The position numbers and the translations under genes are program-made. Of a stretch of DNA of 52,554 bases, positions 8,483 to 16,826 are shown in pieces (positions within the stretch are counted from its first letter, which is position 1; each line of letters starts with the position of its first letter). This DNA is from Pseudomonadota bacterium (GTDB lineage: Bacteria; Pseudomonadota; Alphaproteobacteria; Rhizobiales; Xanthobacteraceae). The stretch lies in the NCBI GenBank assembly GCA_023422775.1, contig JAFAGM010000058.1:1-52554 (forward strand), read 5' to 3'. The notes beneath the pieces were generated by a model. That model was not told where the DNA came from. It worked only from the letters and a program-made list of their open reading frames with translations, and ran no database searches.

Positions 8483-9614
8483 AGCAAGGTCCCTCGATCA
8501 GTGGATGGGCGTTGATGAAGGCCTCATTGATCTCGACGCCGAGGCCCGGCGCTTCCGACGGCCTGACGCATCCGTCTTTGTCGAGCTTGTAGGGGATGCC
8601 GCCGACCTCGTCGCGGAACGGGTTGTGCCTGGCGACGTCCCCCTCGAAGTATCCGGGCAGATCGACCGCGGCGAGCGTGTTGATGGTCGCGGCCATGTTG
8701 ATGCCGGTCGCCGAGGTGTGCGGGTTGTAGGACAGCTTCCAGGCATAGGCCATGCCGGCGATCCGCATCGCTTCGGTGACGCCGCCGGTCTTGGAGAGAT
8801 CCGGCTGCACGAAGCTGACGGCGCCGTCCTCGATCAGGCGCGTGAACTCGAAGCGGGTGTAGTGGTTTTCGCCAGCCGCCAGCGGCGTGGTGCCGAGCGA
8901 TGCCGCCGTCTGGTACGAGCGGTAATCCTGCGCCGGGAATGGTTCTTCGAGCCATCCGATCTGCAGTTCTTCGTAAGCCGGCATCACGCGGCGCACGTCA
9001 TCGACGGTGTAGCCGGTGTTGGCGTCCACCAGGATCTCGATTTCGTCGCCGACTGCTTCGCGGACGGCGGTGGCGCGGGCGACGTCGTCGCGCGGATTGT
9101 CGCCGACGCGAAGTTTTACCGCGCGATAGCCTTGCTCGACATAGCCGAGGGCTTCCTGCGCCAGCGATTGCGGCGGCTGGTAGCCGAGCGAGATGCCGCC
9201 GGCATAGGCCTTGATCGGTTTCGAAGCGCCGCCAAGCAATTTGTACAGCGGCCAGTTGGTCGCCTTGGCGCGGATATCCCACAGCGCGAGATCGAGGCCG
9301 CTCAAGGCCATCGCCGCGGCATAGCCCATGCCGTGGCTCGCCAGTTGCATCTGGTAGACGCGCTGCCAGACGCCGACGACGTCGATCGCATCCATGCCGA
9401 CGACGAGTTCCGATATGGTGGTGTCGATCAGCTTGGCGATCGCGCCCGGGCAGCGGCCGTGATGGGCCTCGCCCCATCCGGTCAGGCCTTCGTCGGTGGT
9501 GACCTTGACCAGCACCGCGTCGCGCTTGACGGCGCGGCCGATGCCGAGCCTCACGTTCTGGCCTTCCGGCACGCGGTAGGAGATCGGAACGGCCTTGATC
9601 GATGTAATGCGCAT
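8475..9614 (-). CDS. Mandelate racemase/muconate lactonizing-type enolase (KxR type)
   Basis: A 379-residue enolase-superfamily enzyme with an N-terminal capping domain and a C-terminal TIM barrel. Active-site residues are visible: K167-L-R169 in place of KxK, metal ligands D197, E223 and E249, and a D272/H299 pair (QPDL; NPHTSATG). Such enzymes abstract the proton alpha to a carboxylate to dehydrate, racemise or cycloisomerise acid sugars or lactones. It is fifth in the operon, 9 bases after the dehydrogenase stop. Length and ligand spacing match the other enolase of this operon, which suggests old paralogues acting on related substrates. The actual substrate is unknown. Confidence 0.88.
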   Translation of the reverse strand: MRITSIKAVPISYRVPEGQNVRLGIGRAVKRDAVLVKVTTDEGLTGWGEAHHGRCPGAIAKLIDTTISELVVGMDAIDVVGVWQRVYQMQLASHGMGYAAAMALSGLDLALWDIRAKATNWPLYKLLGGASKPIKAYAGGISLGYQPPQSLAQEALGYVEQGYRAVKLRVGDNPRDDVARATAVREAVGDEIEILVDANTGYTVDDVRRVMPAYEELQIGWLEEPFPAQDYRSYQTAASLGTTPLAAGENHYTRFEFTRLIEDGAVSFVQPDLSKTGGVTEAMRIAGMAYAWKLSYNPHTSATGINMAATINTLAAVDLPGYFEGDVARHNPFRDEVGGIPYKLDKDGCVRPSEAPGLGVEINEAFINAHPLIEGPCYV

Positions 9615-9623
9615 GTTGGGACC

Positions 9624-10586
9624 TCATGCCGCCTTGTAGGCGGGATTGACGAGATGGAGCGGCTGTTCGCCGCGCAGGATTCGAAGCATTTCCTCGGCCG
9701 AGCCGACCGCCATCGCGCGGCCGCTGGTGGCGGTGATCCCGGCGGTGTGTGGCGTCAGCAAGAGGTTCGGACAATCGAACAGGGCGTCGTTCGCCGGCAG
9801 GGGCTGCACGTCGAACACGTCGAGCGCGGCCCCGCCGATCCTTTGCGATCGTAGCGCATCGACAAGGGCAGGCGTTTCGATCACCGCGCCGCGCGAGACG
9901 TTTACCAGCACAGCGGTCGGCTTCATCCGGCCGATCAGGTCACGGCTCACCATCCCACGGGTCTCGTCGGTCAGCGCGCAGCACACCGCGATCGCGTCGC
10001 TGCGGGCGAACAGGTCCTCAAGCGAGACTTCCTCGATGCCCGCTGGCAGCGCGCCCTTGCGGCGCGAGGTGCCGAGCACTTTCATCCCAAACCCGCCGCG
10101 TGCGATACTTGCGAGATGGCGGCCGATGGTGCCGACGCCGAGGATGCCGAGCGTCGTCGTGCCGAGTTCGGTAAGGCTGTCAGCAGCCGGGCGTGCGCCA
10201 TTCCAGCCCTTGCCGCGCAGGTCGCTGTCGAGACGATAGAGCGGCCGGCGCAGATGCATCAGCGCCGACATCACATATTCGGCGACCGCATTGGTGTTGC
10301 TGCCCGGCAGGTTGGCGACCGCGATGCCGCGCGCGGTGGCGGCGGCGACCGGGATGAAGTCGAGGCCGACGCCGTGCCGGACCATGCCCTTCAGCCGTGG
10401 CGCATGGTCGACGATGTCGTCGGGCAGCTTGGCGCGCACGATGATGCCGTCGGCCTCCTTGGCCCATTCGCGCAGGGTCTGTGCCTGCGCGTCGGGCGGC
10501 ACGATCATCCTGACGTGCGGCGCGAGGATCGCTTCGCCGTCGGGATGCATCGCGTTGGTCAGCAGGACGGTCGGTTTATCAGGCAT
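9624..10586 (-). CDS. D-2-hydroxyacid dehydrogenase family protein
   Basis: A 320-residue NAD(P)-dependent D-isomer-specific 2-hydroxyacid dehydrogenase. The Rossmann motif G150-V-G152-T-I-G155 follows a substrate-domain half. Catalytic R232 (NVSRGAVIE) and H280 (LTPHTAG) are in place, but Q261 stands in LDVFDVQPL where most relatives have a catalytic Glu. I prefer ATG 10586 over TTG 10592. It overlaps the fumarylacetoacetate-hydrolase-fold gene by 8 bases, indicating translational coupling. In this pathway it probably oxidises or reduces a 2-hydroxy/2-keto acid. A role as hydroxypyruvate or glyoxylate reductase is also possible. Confidence 0.85.
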   Translation of the reverse strand: MPDKPTVLLTNAMHPDGEAILAPHVRMIVPPDAQAQTLREWAKEADGIIVRAKLPDDIVDHAPRLKGMVRHGVGLDFIPVAAATARGIAVANLPGSNTNAVAEYVMSALMHLRRPLYRLDSDLRGKGWNGARPAADSLTELGTTTLGILGVGTIGRHLASIARGGFGMKVLGTSRRKGALPAGIEEVSLEDLFARSDAIAVCCALTDETRGMVSRDLIGRMKPTAVLVNVSRGAVIETPALVDALRSQRIGGAALDVFDVQPLPANDALFDCPNLLLTPHTAGITATSGRAMAVGSAEEMLRILRGEQPLHLVNPAYKAA

Positions 10587-11484
10587 GTGCAACAGGTCTT
10601 TCGATGATCGGGTTGTGCAGGCGGCCGAGGCCCTCGACCTCGACCTCGACGGTCGAGCCCGGCTTGAGCCAGGCCGGCGGCTTGTGCAGGGCGGCGACGC
10701 CGGCCGGCGTGCCGGTTGCGATGATGTCGCCGGGCTCCAGCACCTGGAGGGTGGACAGATAGGCGACGAGGTCGGCGACGTCGAACAGCATGTTCTTCGT
10801 CGAGCCCGATTGCAGCGGGTGGCCGTCGACCTTCAGCGACACCGTCAGCGCGTGCGGGTCCTTCACTTCGTCGCGCGAGGCGAGATACGGTCCGAACGGC
10901 CCGAAGGTCTCGAAATTCTTGCCGCGATTGAAATGGCCGTCGGCCTTGATCATCTCGCTGGCGCTGATGTCGTTGAAGCAGCCATAGGCCACGACATGAT
11001 CGAGCGCGCGCGCCTTGCTGACCTTCTCGGCGCGAGTGCCGATCACGGCCGCAAGTTCGGCTTCATAAGTGACGCCGCCGATTCCACCCGGCAGGATGAT
11101 CGGCGCCCCGTTCCCAGTGATCGTGCGCGGCGCCTTCATGAACAGCACCGGTTTGTCCGGCGGCGCCATGCCGCGCTCGGCCAGCGCATCGCGGTAGTTG
11201 TGCGCGATGCCGAAGATGCGCCGCGGCTTCGGCAGCGGCGCCATCAGCGTGACGGCGTCGAGCGGCAGTTTTGCCTCCTCCGCCATACCGTGCGCGCCGA
11301 TGCGCACCACCGCGCCGGCAAGGCCCGTATCGATCAGGGCCTGTATCTGCGGCTTGCTATCCCGCAGCGCCTCGCGCATCGAGGGATGCGCGAGGTCGAC
11401 GATCTGGTCGCCCCCGCCGGAATCATCCTGGAGCAGCACGCCGGCGCGTACAAAATCCTTCGTGCTGAAGCTGACGAATTTCAT
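10579..11484 (-). CDS. Fumarylacetoacetate hydrolase-fold enzyme
   Basis: A 301-residue FAH-superfamily protein. Metal ligands are read as E141-A-E143 (TYEAELAAVIG) and D172 (CFNDIS), with the usual FGIAHNYRDA N-box at about 91-100 and LEPGDIIATGTPAGV near the C-terminus. Members hydrolyse or decarboxylate beta-diketo or 2-keto acids, for example acylpyruvates and 2,4-diketo-3-deoxy sugar acids. Third in the operon, between the first enolase (15-base gap) and the dehydrogenase (overlap). In this setting it probably cleaves the diketo product to pyruvate and a small acid; that is inference. Confidence 0.88.
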   Translation of the reverse strand: MKFVSFSTKDFVRAGVLLQDDSGGGDQIVDLAHPSMREALRDSKPQIQALIDTGLAGAVVRIGAHGMAEEAKLPLDAVTLMAPLPKPRRIFGIAHNYRDALAERGMAPPDKPVLFMKAPRTITGNGAPIILPGGIGGVTYEAELAAVIGTRAEKVSKARALDHVVAYGCFNDISASEMIKADGHFNRGKNFETFGPFGPYLASRDEVKDPHALTVSLKVDGHPLQSGSTKNMLFDVADLVAYLSTLQVLEPGDIIATGTPAGVAALHKPPAWLKPGSTVEVEVEGLGRLHNPIIERPVAHA

Positions 11485-11499
11485 GGCGGGATGTCCGGT

Positions 11500-12639
11500 T
11501 CAGGTGACGCGGTAACGGTCGATCACGCCGCGATCGATCTCGATGCCGAGGCCGGCGCCGGTCGGCACTGCAATGACACCCTTGACCTGGTTGATCGGCG
11601 TGACGGCCAGATGATCGCGGAACGGATTCTCCTCCTGCTCGAATTCCAGCATCGGCGGCATCGGAAACAGGCTCGGTGGCTGGTTCGGAATCGAGGCCAG
11701 GAAATGGATGGTGGCGGCGAGCCCGACCGCGGAACCCCACGCATGCGGCACGCATTCGACGCCATGCGCCGAGGCGAGCGCTGCGATCTTCTTGCATTCG
11801 GTGATGCCGCCCGCGGCGCAGACGTCCGGCTGCACGATGTCCATCGCCTTGCGCACGATGGCGTCGCGAAAGCCCCAGCGGGTGAATTCGTTCTCGCCGC
11901 CGGCCACCGCCATGTCGAGCGCGCGCGACACCTCGACGTAACCGTCTATGTCCTCCGGCGAGATCGGCTCCTCGAACCACTCGATGTCGAGCTCTTCCAG
12001 CTTGCGGCCGAGCCGGATAGCGGCAGGTACGGTGAGGCAGTGATTGGCGTCCACCATCAGCTTGACGTCGGGGCCGATGGCGTCGCGCACCGCCCTGACG
12101 CGGTCGAAATCGCGATTGATCGAGCCGAGGCCGATCTTCATCTTGATCGCTTTAAAACCTTTCCGGACGTAGCCGGAGGCTTCCTCGACCGCCTCGTCGA
12201 CCAGCCGGTCCATGTCGGTGAAATAGAGCCCGGTGGCATAGGCATCGACCTCGGTGCGGAACGCGCCGCCGATCAGCTTGTGAATTGGCTTGTTGCAGGC
12301 CTTGCCGACGATGTCCCACAGCGCGATGTCGATGCCGCTGATGGCGGCGATCGACATGCCCTTCGGGCCGTAATCCTTGATCCGGTTATAGAGGTCTTCC
12401 CAGATCACCTCGACGTCGAACGGATCGCGGCCGACCACGCGCGGCGCGAGTTGGGTGTCGATGAAGGCTTTCGCGACGGCAGAGGGGCCGTAGCATTCGC
12501 CCCAGCCGACAATACCGTCATCGGTCTCGATCTCGACCAGGCAGGTGCCGCGGGTCTTGTAGAGCCAGCCGCGCGAGGAAGTGAAGGGCCGCGCGACCGG
12601 GGCAGCAACGACGTGACAGGTGATTTTCTTGATGGGCAA
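11500..12639 (-). CDS. Mandelate racemase/muconate lactonizing-type enolase (KxK type)
   Basis: A 379-residue enolase-superfamily enzyme of the MR subgroup. K166-M-K168 is the KxK motif, metal ligands are D197, E223 and E249, and the His-Asp dyad is H299 (VPHAWGS) with D272. From memory its overall sequence resembles galactarolactone cycloisomerase and sugar-acid dehydratase members of the family. Second gene of the operon, 51 bases after the first Bug gene. The reading frame begins with TTG (12639) just ahead of PIKKITCHV; no better ATG fits the conserved N-terminus. A role in dehydrating or opening a plant-derived aldonate, aldarate or lactone is inferred. Confidence 0.88.
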   Translation of the reverse strand: MPIKKITCHVVAAPVARPFTSSRGWLYKTRGTCLVEIETDDGIVGWGECYGPSAVAKAFIDTQLAPRVVGRDPFDVEVIWEDLYNRIKDYGPKGMSIAAISGIDIALWDIVGKACNKPIHKLIGGAFRTEVDAYATGLYFTDMDRLVDEAVEEASGYVRKGFKAIKMKIGLGSINRDFDRVRAVRDAIGPDVKLMVDANHCLTVPAAIRLGRKLEELDIEWFEEPISPEDIDGYVEVSRALDMAVAGGENEFTRWGFRDAIVRKAMDIVQPDVCAAGGITECKKIAALASAHGVECVPHAWGSAVGLAATIHFLASIPNQPPSLFPMPPMLEFEQEENPFRDHLAVTPINQVKGVIAVPTGAGLGIEIDRGVIDRYRVT

Positions 12640-12690
12640 GCGCGTGGCCTTTGTCTTGTGGTGGAGGGGAGAGGGCGGCGATGCCGCCGG

Positions 12691-13659
12691 TTATTCTTTC
12701 TGGTCCTTGAAGACCTGCGCCGCGACCGTGCCGAGCGCGGATGCGACGCTGTCGATTTCCTTGGTCAGGGCATCGCCGGTGAGGTCATCGACCAGGAACG
12801 CATTCTTTTTGGAGAACTCCTTGAAGCGCGGATCCTGGATCGCCGCACGAAACGCCGTGATCAGCCTCGTCCTGACATCGGCGGGCAGACCGGCGGGCGC
12901 GACCACATAGGCCATCTGCACGACAGGCCCGAAGGGGAACACGTCGTAACCCTTGTCCTTGAAGGTCGGCACGTCAGGAAACATCTCCAGCCGCTCGTTG
13001 GCGAAGACGCCGATCGGCTTCAGAAGACCCTCCTGGATCTGGCCCAGCGTTTCCGACGGCTTGAGCACGCCGGATGCGACGTGTCCGCCGAGGAGGTCGG
13101 CGACCACCTTCGAGCCGCCGGTGTAGGGCACGTTGACGTAGTTGACGCCGGCGGCGCGCGCGGTCATCGACGCGAAGATGTGGTTGAGGTTGTAATTGCC
13201 GGGCGTGCCGATCGTCACCTTGTCGGGATTGGCCTTCATCAGCTTGATGAAATCGTCGAGCGATTTCTGCTCGGCCTTGGTCGGCACCAGCAGCATCAAG
13301 GGGTCGGTCGAGACGCGGGCGATGTGGGTGAACTGCGCGTTGGCGAGCGGCGTCTTGCCCTGTGCGATCAGTGCCAGCGTCGAACTGGTGCCCATGCCGA
13401 TGGTGTAGCCGTCGGGCGCAGCCGTCGCGACCCGGCGCATGCCGATCGTGCCGGTGGCGCCGGCCACGTTCTCGATCACGAGCTTGATGCCGTGCTCGCG
13501 CAGGATCGGATCCAGCGCCCGGATTGCGACGTCGTTCGAGCCGCCGGCATTCCAGGGCACGATGAAGGTGATGTCGCGCGCAGGATAGGTTTGGGCCTGG
13601 CCGGTGGTGGCGAACATCGCCAGGGCGCAGGCAAGAATAATCGAGCTCGGCTTGAGCAT
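12691..13659 (-). CDS. Bug/TctC-family periplasmic binding protein (first in operon)
   Basis: A 322-residue Bug-family solute receptor. Residues 1-22 form a signal peptide ending in GQAQ. YPARDITFIVPWNAGGSND and VVIEN-like IENVAGATGTIGMRRVA match the family ligand-loop signatures. It is the promoter-proximal gene of the six-gene operon, read from a promoter at 13686-13713; GGAGGAAACAACA gives a good ribosome site. It probably captures the compound that the downstream enzymes degrade. It differs clearly from the second Bug protein of the same operon, so the two may bind different ligands. Confidence 0.9.
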   Translation of the reverse strand: MLKPSSIILACALAMFATTGQAQTYPARDITFIVPWNAGGSNDVAIRALDPILREHGIKLVIENVAGATGTIGMRRVATAAPDGYTIGMGTSSTLALIAQGKTPLANAQFTHIARVSTDPLMLLVPTKAEQKSLDDFIKLMKANPDKVTIGTPGNYNLNHIFASMTARAAGVNYVNVPYTGGSKVVADLLGGHVASGVLKPSETLGQIQEGLLKPIGVFANERLEMFPDVPTFKDKGYDVFPFGPVVQMAYVVAPAGLPADVRTRLITAFRAAIQDPRFKEFSKKNAFLVDDLTGDALTKEIDSVASALGTVAAQVFKDQKE

Positions 13660-13678
13660 TGTTGTTTCCTCCGGTTTT

Positions 13679-13700
13679 GTTGTTTGTTATAACAAACAAC
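13679..13700. promoter_or_regulatory. Perfect 22-bp palindrome, likely GntR operator
   Basis: A flawless 22-base palindrome with half-site GTTGTTTGTTA, centred in TTGTTATAACAA. It lies in the 110-base gap between the divergent Bug operon and GntR gene. FCD-type GntR regulators bind short A/T-rich palindromes with GT...AC ends, which fits. It covers the operon's -10 hexamer, so binding should block transcription. Confidence 0.8.
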
Positions 13701-13713
13701 GTGAGGCGGTCAA
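13686..13713 (-). promoter_or_regulatory. Sigma-70-like promoter of catabolic operon
   Basis: On the minus strand, TTGACC (13713-13708), a 16-base spacer, then TATAAC (13691-13686). The -10 lies inside the 22-bp palindrome. The start codon of the first Bug gene is 26 bases further on. Confidence 0.65.
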
Positions 13714-13769
13714 TAGACCGTTAACCAGGGAATTTGCGCCATGCCGCGCGCTGCGATAGCGAGCGTCCG

Positions 13770-14462
13770 ATGACGACGGCACTGAAACGAATCGAACGCG
13801 AGCCGCTGTGGGATCTGGCGCACGCGCAGTTGCGCGATGCGCTGCTGGCCGGCCGCTTCGAGCCCGGCACGGTGCTGACGCTGCGCGCGCTGGCCGAGAG
13901 TTTCGGCACCTCGATCACGCCGGTGCGCGACGCCGTCACGCGCCTGGTGGCGCAGGGCGTGCTGCAGCAGGGACCGCGCAATTCGGCGATCGTGCCGAAC
14001 CTGACGCGCAAGGATCTCGCTGATCTCACGGTGGTTCGCTGCGCGCTCGAAGGACGCGCGGCGCGCGAAGCTGCCTTGCATAAGCACGACGCCGCCGCGC
14101 TTCGCCATCTCGAGGAGCGGCTATCGAAGATGCAGTCGCTGATCCAGCAGCGAAAGCTCGAAAGCTATCTCGAGCATCACCGGAAATTCCATTTCGGCAT
14201 CTACGCGATGTCGGGCATTCCACTGATGGTCGAGACCATCGAGAATATGTGGCTGCGCTGCGGCCCGGTGCTCTCCTTCGTGATACCCGAATATGTCGTG
14301 CTGCTGAAAGGCTGGGATCACCACACCGCCGCACTGAAGGCGATCATGGCCGGCGACGCCGAGCGCGCCGAAGCCGAAATCGTCGCCGACATCACCGAAG
14401 CCGCGCACTACCTCGGCGGCCTCGCCGACGCGACAGGGCAACTGCGGCGGCCGGCGGGCTGA
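13770..14462 (+). CDS. GntR family regulator, FCD (FadR) subfamily
   Basis: A 230-residue transcription factor. The winged helix-turn-helix is at about 13-78 (TLRALAESFGTSITPVRDAV is the recognition part) and the all-helical FCD effector domain follows, with the metal-binding His motif HRKFHFGIY around H141. I chose ATG 13770 since the upstream TTG frame adds 12 atypical residues. It is divergent from the Bug/enolase operon and shares a perfect palindrome with it. It is therefore the probable repressor, relieved by a carboxylate intermediate of the pathway. Confidence 0.88.
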   Translation: MTTALKRIEREPLWDLAHAQLRDALLAGRFEPGTVLTLRALAESFGTSITPVRDAVTRLVAQGVLQQGPRNSAIVPNLTRKDLADLTVVRCALEGRAAREAALHKHDAAALRHLEERLSKMQSLIQQRKLESYLEHHRKFHFGIYAMSGIPLMVETIENMWLRCGPVLSFVIPEYVVLLKGWDHHTAALKAIMAGDAERAEAEIVADITEAAHYLGGLADATGQLRRPAG

Positions 14463-14480
14463 TGCTGCTCTTCCTCCGCC

Positions 14481-14540
14481 ATTGCGAGCCACCCGGTCGG
14501 CGCGAAGCGCCGCCGGATGACAGGCTCCGCGAAGCAATCC
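14481..14540. repeat. Intergenic palindromic repeat
   Basis: ATTGC (14482-14486) pairs with GCAAT (14534-14538), and inside is a perfect stem CGGCGC/GCGCCG with loop GAA (14499-14513). It resembles the dispersed CATTGCGAGC...GAAGCAATCC repeat known from many Bradyrhizobium and other proteobacterial genomes. It lies after the GntR gene. Confidence 0.6.
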
Positions 14541-14714
14541 ATCGTGCGGCAAAAACGGATAGTTGAATTGCTTCGTCGCTCGATGGGCTCGGCGACTTCG
14601 GCCAAACTAGGTCAATAATACTTACCTAACAGCATTTGTCCATGCCTTACAAAGAATGTGGGCTGGTCATTTCCCGCGGTTGCGACGCTGGTCGGCGTCG
14701 CGTATCTGCTTGCC

Positions 14715-16313
14715 ATGACAGCAGCACAAAAAGCCCGCGAGTCGTCGGCACCCTCGGTGGCCTCGGCGCATGACAAGATTCTGATTGTCGATTTCGGCAG
14801 TCAGGTGACGCAACTGATCGCGCGCCGCGTGCGCGAGGAGGGCGTCTATTCCGAGATCGTTCCGTTCCAGAAGGCCGAAGCCGCCTTCGACGAGATGAAG
14901 CCGAAAGCGGTGATCCTCTCCGGCGGCCCGGAATCGGTGCACGAAAAAGGCTCGCCGCGCGCGCCGCAAAAGATCTTCGATTCCGGCGTGCCCGTGCTCG
15001 GCATCTGCTACGGCCAGATGACCATGGCCGCCCAGCTCGGCGGCGAGGTCGAGGGCGGGCACCACCGCGAATTCGGCCGCGCCGATGTCGAGGTGAAGGC
15101 CGCAAGCAACCTGTTCGATTCCACCTGGGGCAAGGGCGAGAAGCATCCGGTGTGGATGAGCCACGGCGACCGGATTACAAAAATGCCGCCGGGCTTCACG
15201 GTCGCCGGCGTCAGCGCAAATGCGCCGTTCGCGGTGATCCAGGACGAGAAGCGCAAATATTACGGCCTGATGTTCCACCCCGAAGTGGTGCACACGCCCG
15301 ACGGCGCAAAGCTGATCCGCAATTTCGTTCGCAAGGTCGCAGGCCTCACCGGCGACTGGACCATGCGCGCGTTTCGTGAAGAGGCGATCGAAAAAATCCG
15401 CGCCCAGGTAGGCAAGGGCAGGGTGATCTGCGGCCTCTCCGGCGGCGTGGATTCTGCTGTCGCCGCGGTGCTGATCCACGAGGCGATCGGCGACCAGCTC
15501 ACCTGCGTATTCGTCGACCACGGCATGCTGCGGCTCGACGAAGCCAAAACCGTCGTCGACCTCTTCCGCGGGCACTACAACATTCCGCTGGTGCATGTCG
15601 ATGCCTCAAAGCAGTTCCTCGGCGAACTCGAAGGCGTCACCGATCCGGAAGTGAAGCGCAAGACCATCGGCCGCCTGTTCATCGACGTGTTCGATGCGGA
15701 AGCAAAGAAGATCGGCGGCGCGGATTTCCTCGCCCAGGGCACGCTCTATCCCGACGTGATCGAAAGCGTCTCCTTCACCGGCGGACCTTCGGTGACGATC
15801 AAGTCGCACCACAATGTCGGCGGTCTCCCTGAGCGCATGAACATGAAGCTGGTCGAACCCTTGCGCGAACTGTTCAAGGACGAGGTCCGCGTGCTGGGGC
15901 GCGAACTCGGCCTGCCCGAAATCTTCGTCGGCCGCCACCCGTTCCCGGGCCCGGGCTTAGCCATCCGCTGCCCCGGCGACATCACGAAGGAAAAGCTCGA
16001 CATCCTCCGCAATGCGGACGCCGTCTATATCGACCAGATCAGGAAGCACGGCCTCTACGACGAGATCTGGCAGGCCTTCGCCGTGCTGCTGCCGGTGAAG
16101 ACCGTCGGCGTGATGGGCGACGGCCGCACATACGAATACGTCGTGGGCCTCCGCGCGGTGACCTCCACCGACGGCATGACCGCCGACTTCTACGCCTTCG
16201 ACATGAAATTCCTCGGCGAGACCGCGACGCGGATCATCAACGAGGTGAAGGGCGTGAACCGGGTGGTGTACGACGTGACGTCTAAGCCGCCGGGAACGAT
16301 CGAGTGGGAGTAG
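14715..16313 (+). CDS. guaA: GMP synthase (glutamine-hydrolysing)
   Basis: A 532-residue enzyme that converts XMP to GMP with glutamine and ATP, the last step of guanine nucleotide synthesis, in the cytoplasm. The class I glutamine amidotransferase domain has nucleophile C98 in GICYGQ and HPEVVHT. The ATP-pyrophosphatase P-loop GLSGGVDSAV is at about 240-249. The C-terminal dimerisation domain ends in VTSKPPGTIEWE, the universal GuaA tail. ATG 14715 (MTAAQKARE) is chosen over an upstream in-frame start that would add 19 hydrophobic residues. It appears monocistronic. Confidence 0.97.
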   Translation: MTAAQKARESSAPSVASAHDKILIVDFGSQVTQLIARRVREEGVYSEIVPFQKAEAAFDEMKPKAVILSGGPESVHEKGSPRAPQKIFDSGVPVLGICYGQMTMAAQLGGEVEGGHHREFGRADVEVKAASNLFDSTWGKGEKHPVWMSHGDRITKMPPGFTVAGVSANAPFAVIQDEKRKYYGLMFHPEVVHTPDGAKLIRNFVRKVAGLTGDWTMRAFREEAIEKIRAQVGKGRVICGLSGGVDSAVAAVLIHEAIGDQLTCVFVDHGMLRLDEAKTVVDLFRGHYNIPLVHVDASKQFLGELEGVTDPEVKRKTIGRLFIDVFDAEAKKIGGADFLAQGTLYPDVIESVSFTGGPSVTIKSHHNVGGLPERMNMKLVEPLRELFKDEVRVLGRELGLPEIFVGRHPFPGPGLAIRCPGDITKEKLDILRNADAVYIDQIRKHGLYDEIWQAFAVLLPVKTVGVMGDGRTYEYVVGLRAVTSTDGMTADFYAFDMKFLGETATRIINEVKGVNRVVYDVTSKPPGTIEWE

Positions 16314-16421
16314 CGAGCGATCGAAGAAAAGGACTGAACCAAACACTGACGACATCTTCAAACAGCGTGTAGGGTAGATTAGCCGAAGGCGTAATCCACC
16401 GTACTATCTCGCTACAATCCG

Positions 16422-16826
16422 TTACGTGCCACGAAACGGATTGGCGATGCGCAGCCCCTCGTCGAGTTTCATGCCATGCTGCATATCCTCCGACCAGAGC
16501 GTGTCGCAACCGGCGTCCAGTGCGGAGGCGACTATCATCGAGTCATAGATTGAAAGGCCGTATCGTTCGGCAATTCGGAGTCCAGCCTCGTGCGTCTCGA
16601 TGGAGAAGGGATGAACCGTCAATAGGCCGCGCAACGTGTTCAGCAATGCATGGGTCTCGTCCCAGGACATCGGTATTTTCCGGCGCGCCACGTTGGCAAA
16701 CTCGTTCAGTACCTGCACGCTGATGGAGCCGCCGCCGGCAATGATCGCTTCCGCCCGGTCCGCTTTCGAGGCGTTGCTGGACACGAGGTAGGCGAGGACG
16801 TTGGTGTCGAAAAAACTAACGGGCAT
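16422..16826 (-). CDS. vapC: PIN-domain ribonuclease toxin (VapC family)
   Basis: A 134-residue PIN-domain RNase of the VapC toxin family. The four acidic residues of the active site are readable: D7 (FFDTNVL), E42 (LNEFANV), D95 (IYDSMIV) and D114 (SEDM). VapC toxins cleave initiator tRNA or rRNA when their antitoxin is degraded. The start overlaps the antitoxin stop by 11 bases, which is typical translational coupling. The active site is complete, so the toxin should be functional. Confidence 0.9.
   Translation of the reverse strand: MPVSFFDTNVLAYLVSSNASKADRAEAIIAGGGSISVQVLNEFANVARRKIPMSWDETHALLNTLRGLLTVHPFSIETHEAGLRIAERYGLSIYDSMIVASALDAGCDTLWSEDMQHGMKLDEGLRIANPFRGT

Noticed and set aside
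10291..13692. Very long open plus-strand frame (over 1100 codons) opposite the catabolic operon
   Set aside because: It is antisense to five well-supported genes with motif-level evidence. Its translation is low-complexity, rich in Arg, Asp, Gly, Val and His, the typical mirror of GC-rich codons, with no domain.
14658..14714. In-frame extension of guaA by 19 hydrophobic residues resembling a signal
   Set aside because: GMP synthase is cytoplasmic, and the conserved N-terminus begins at MTAAQKARE (14715).
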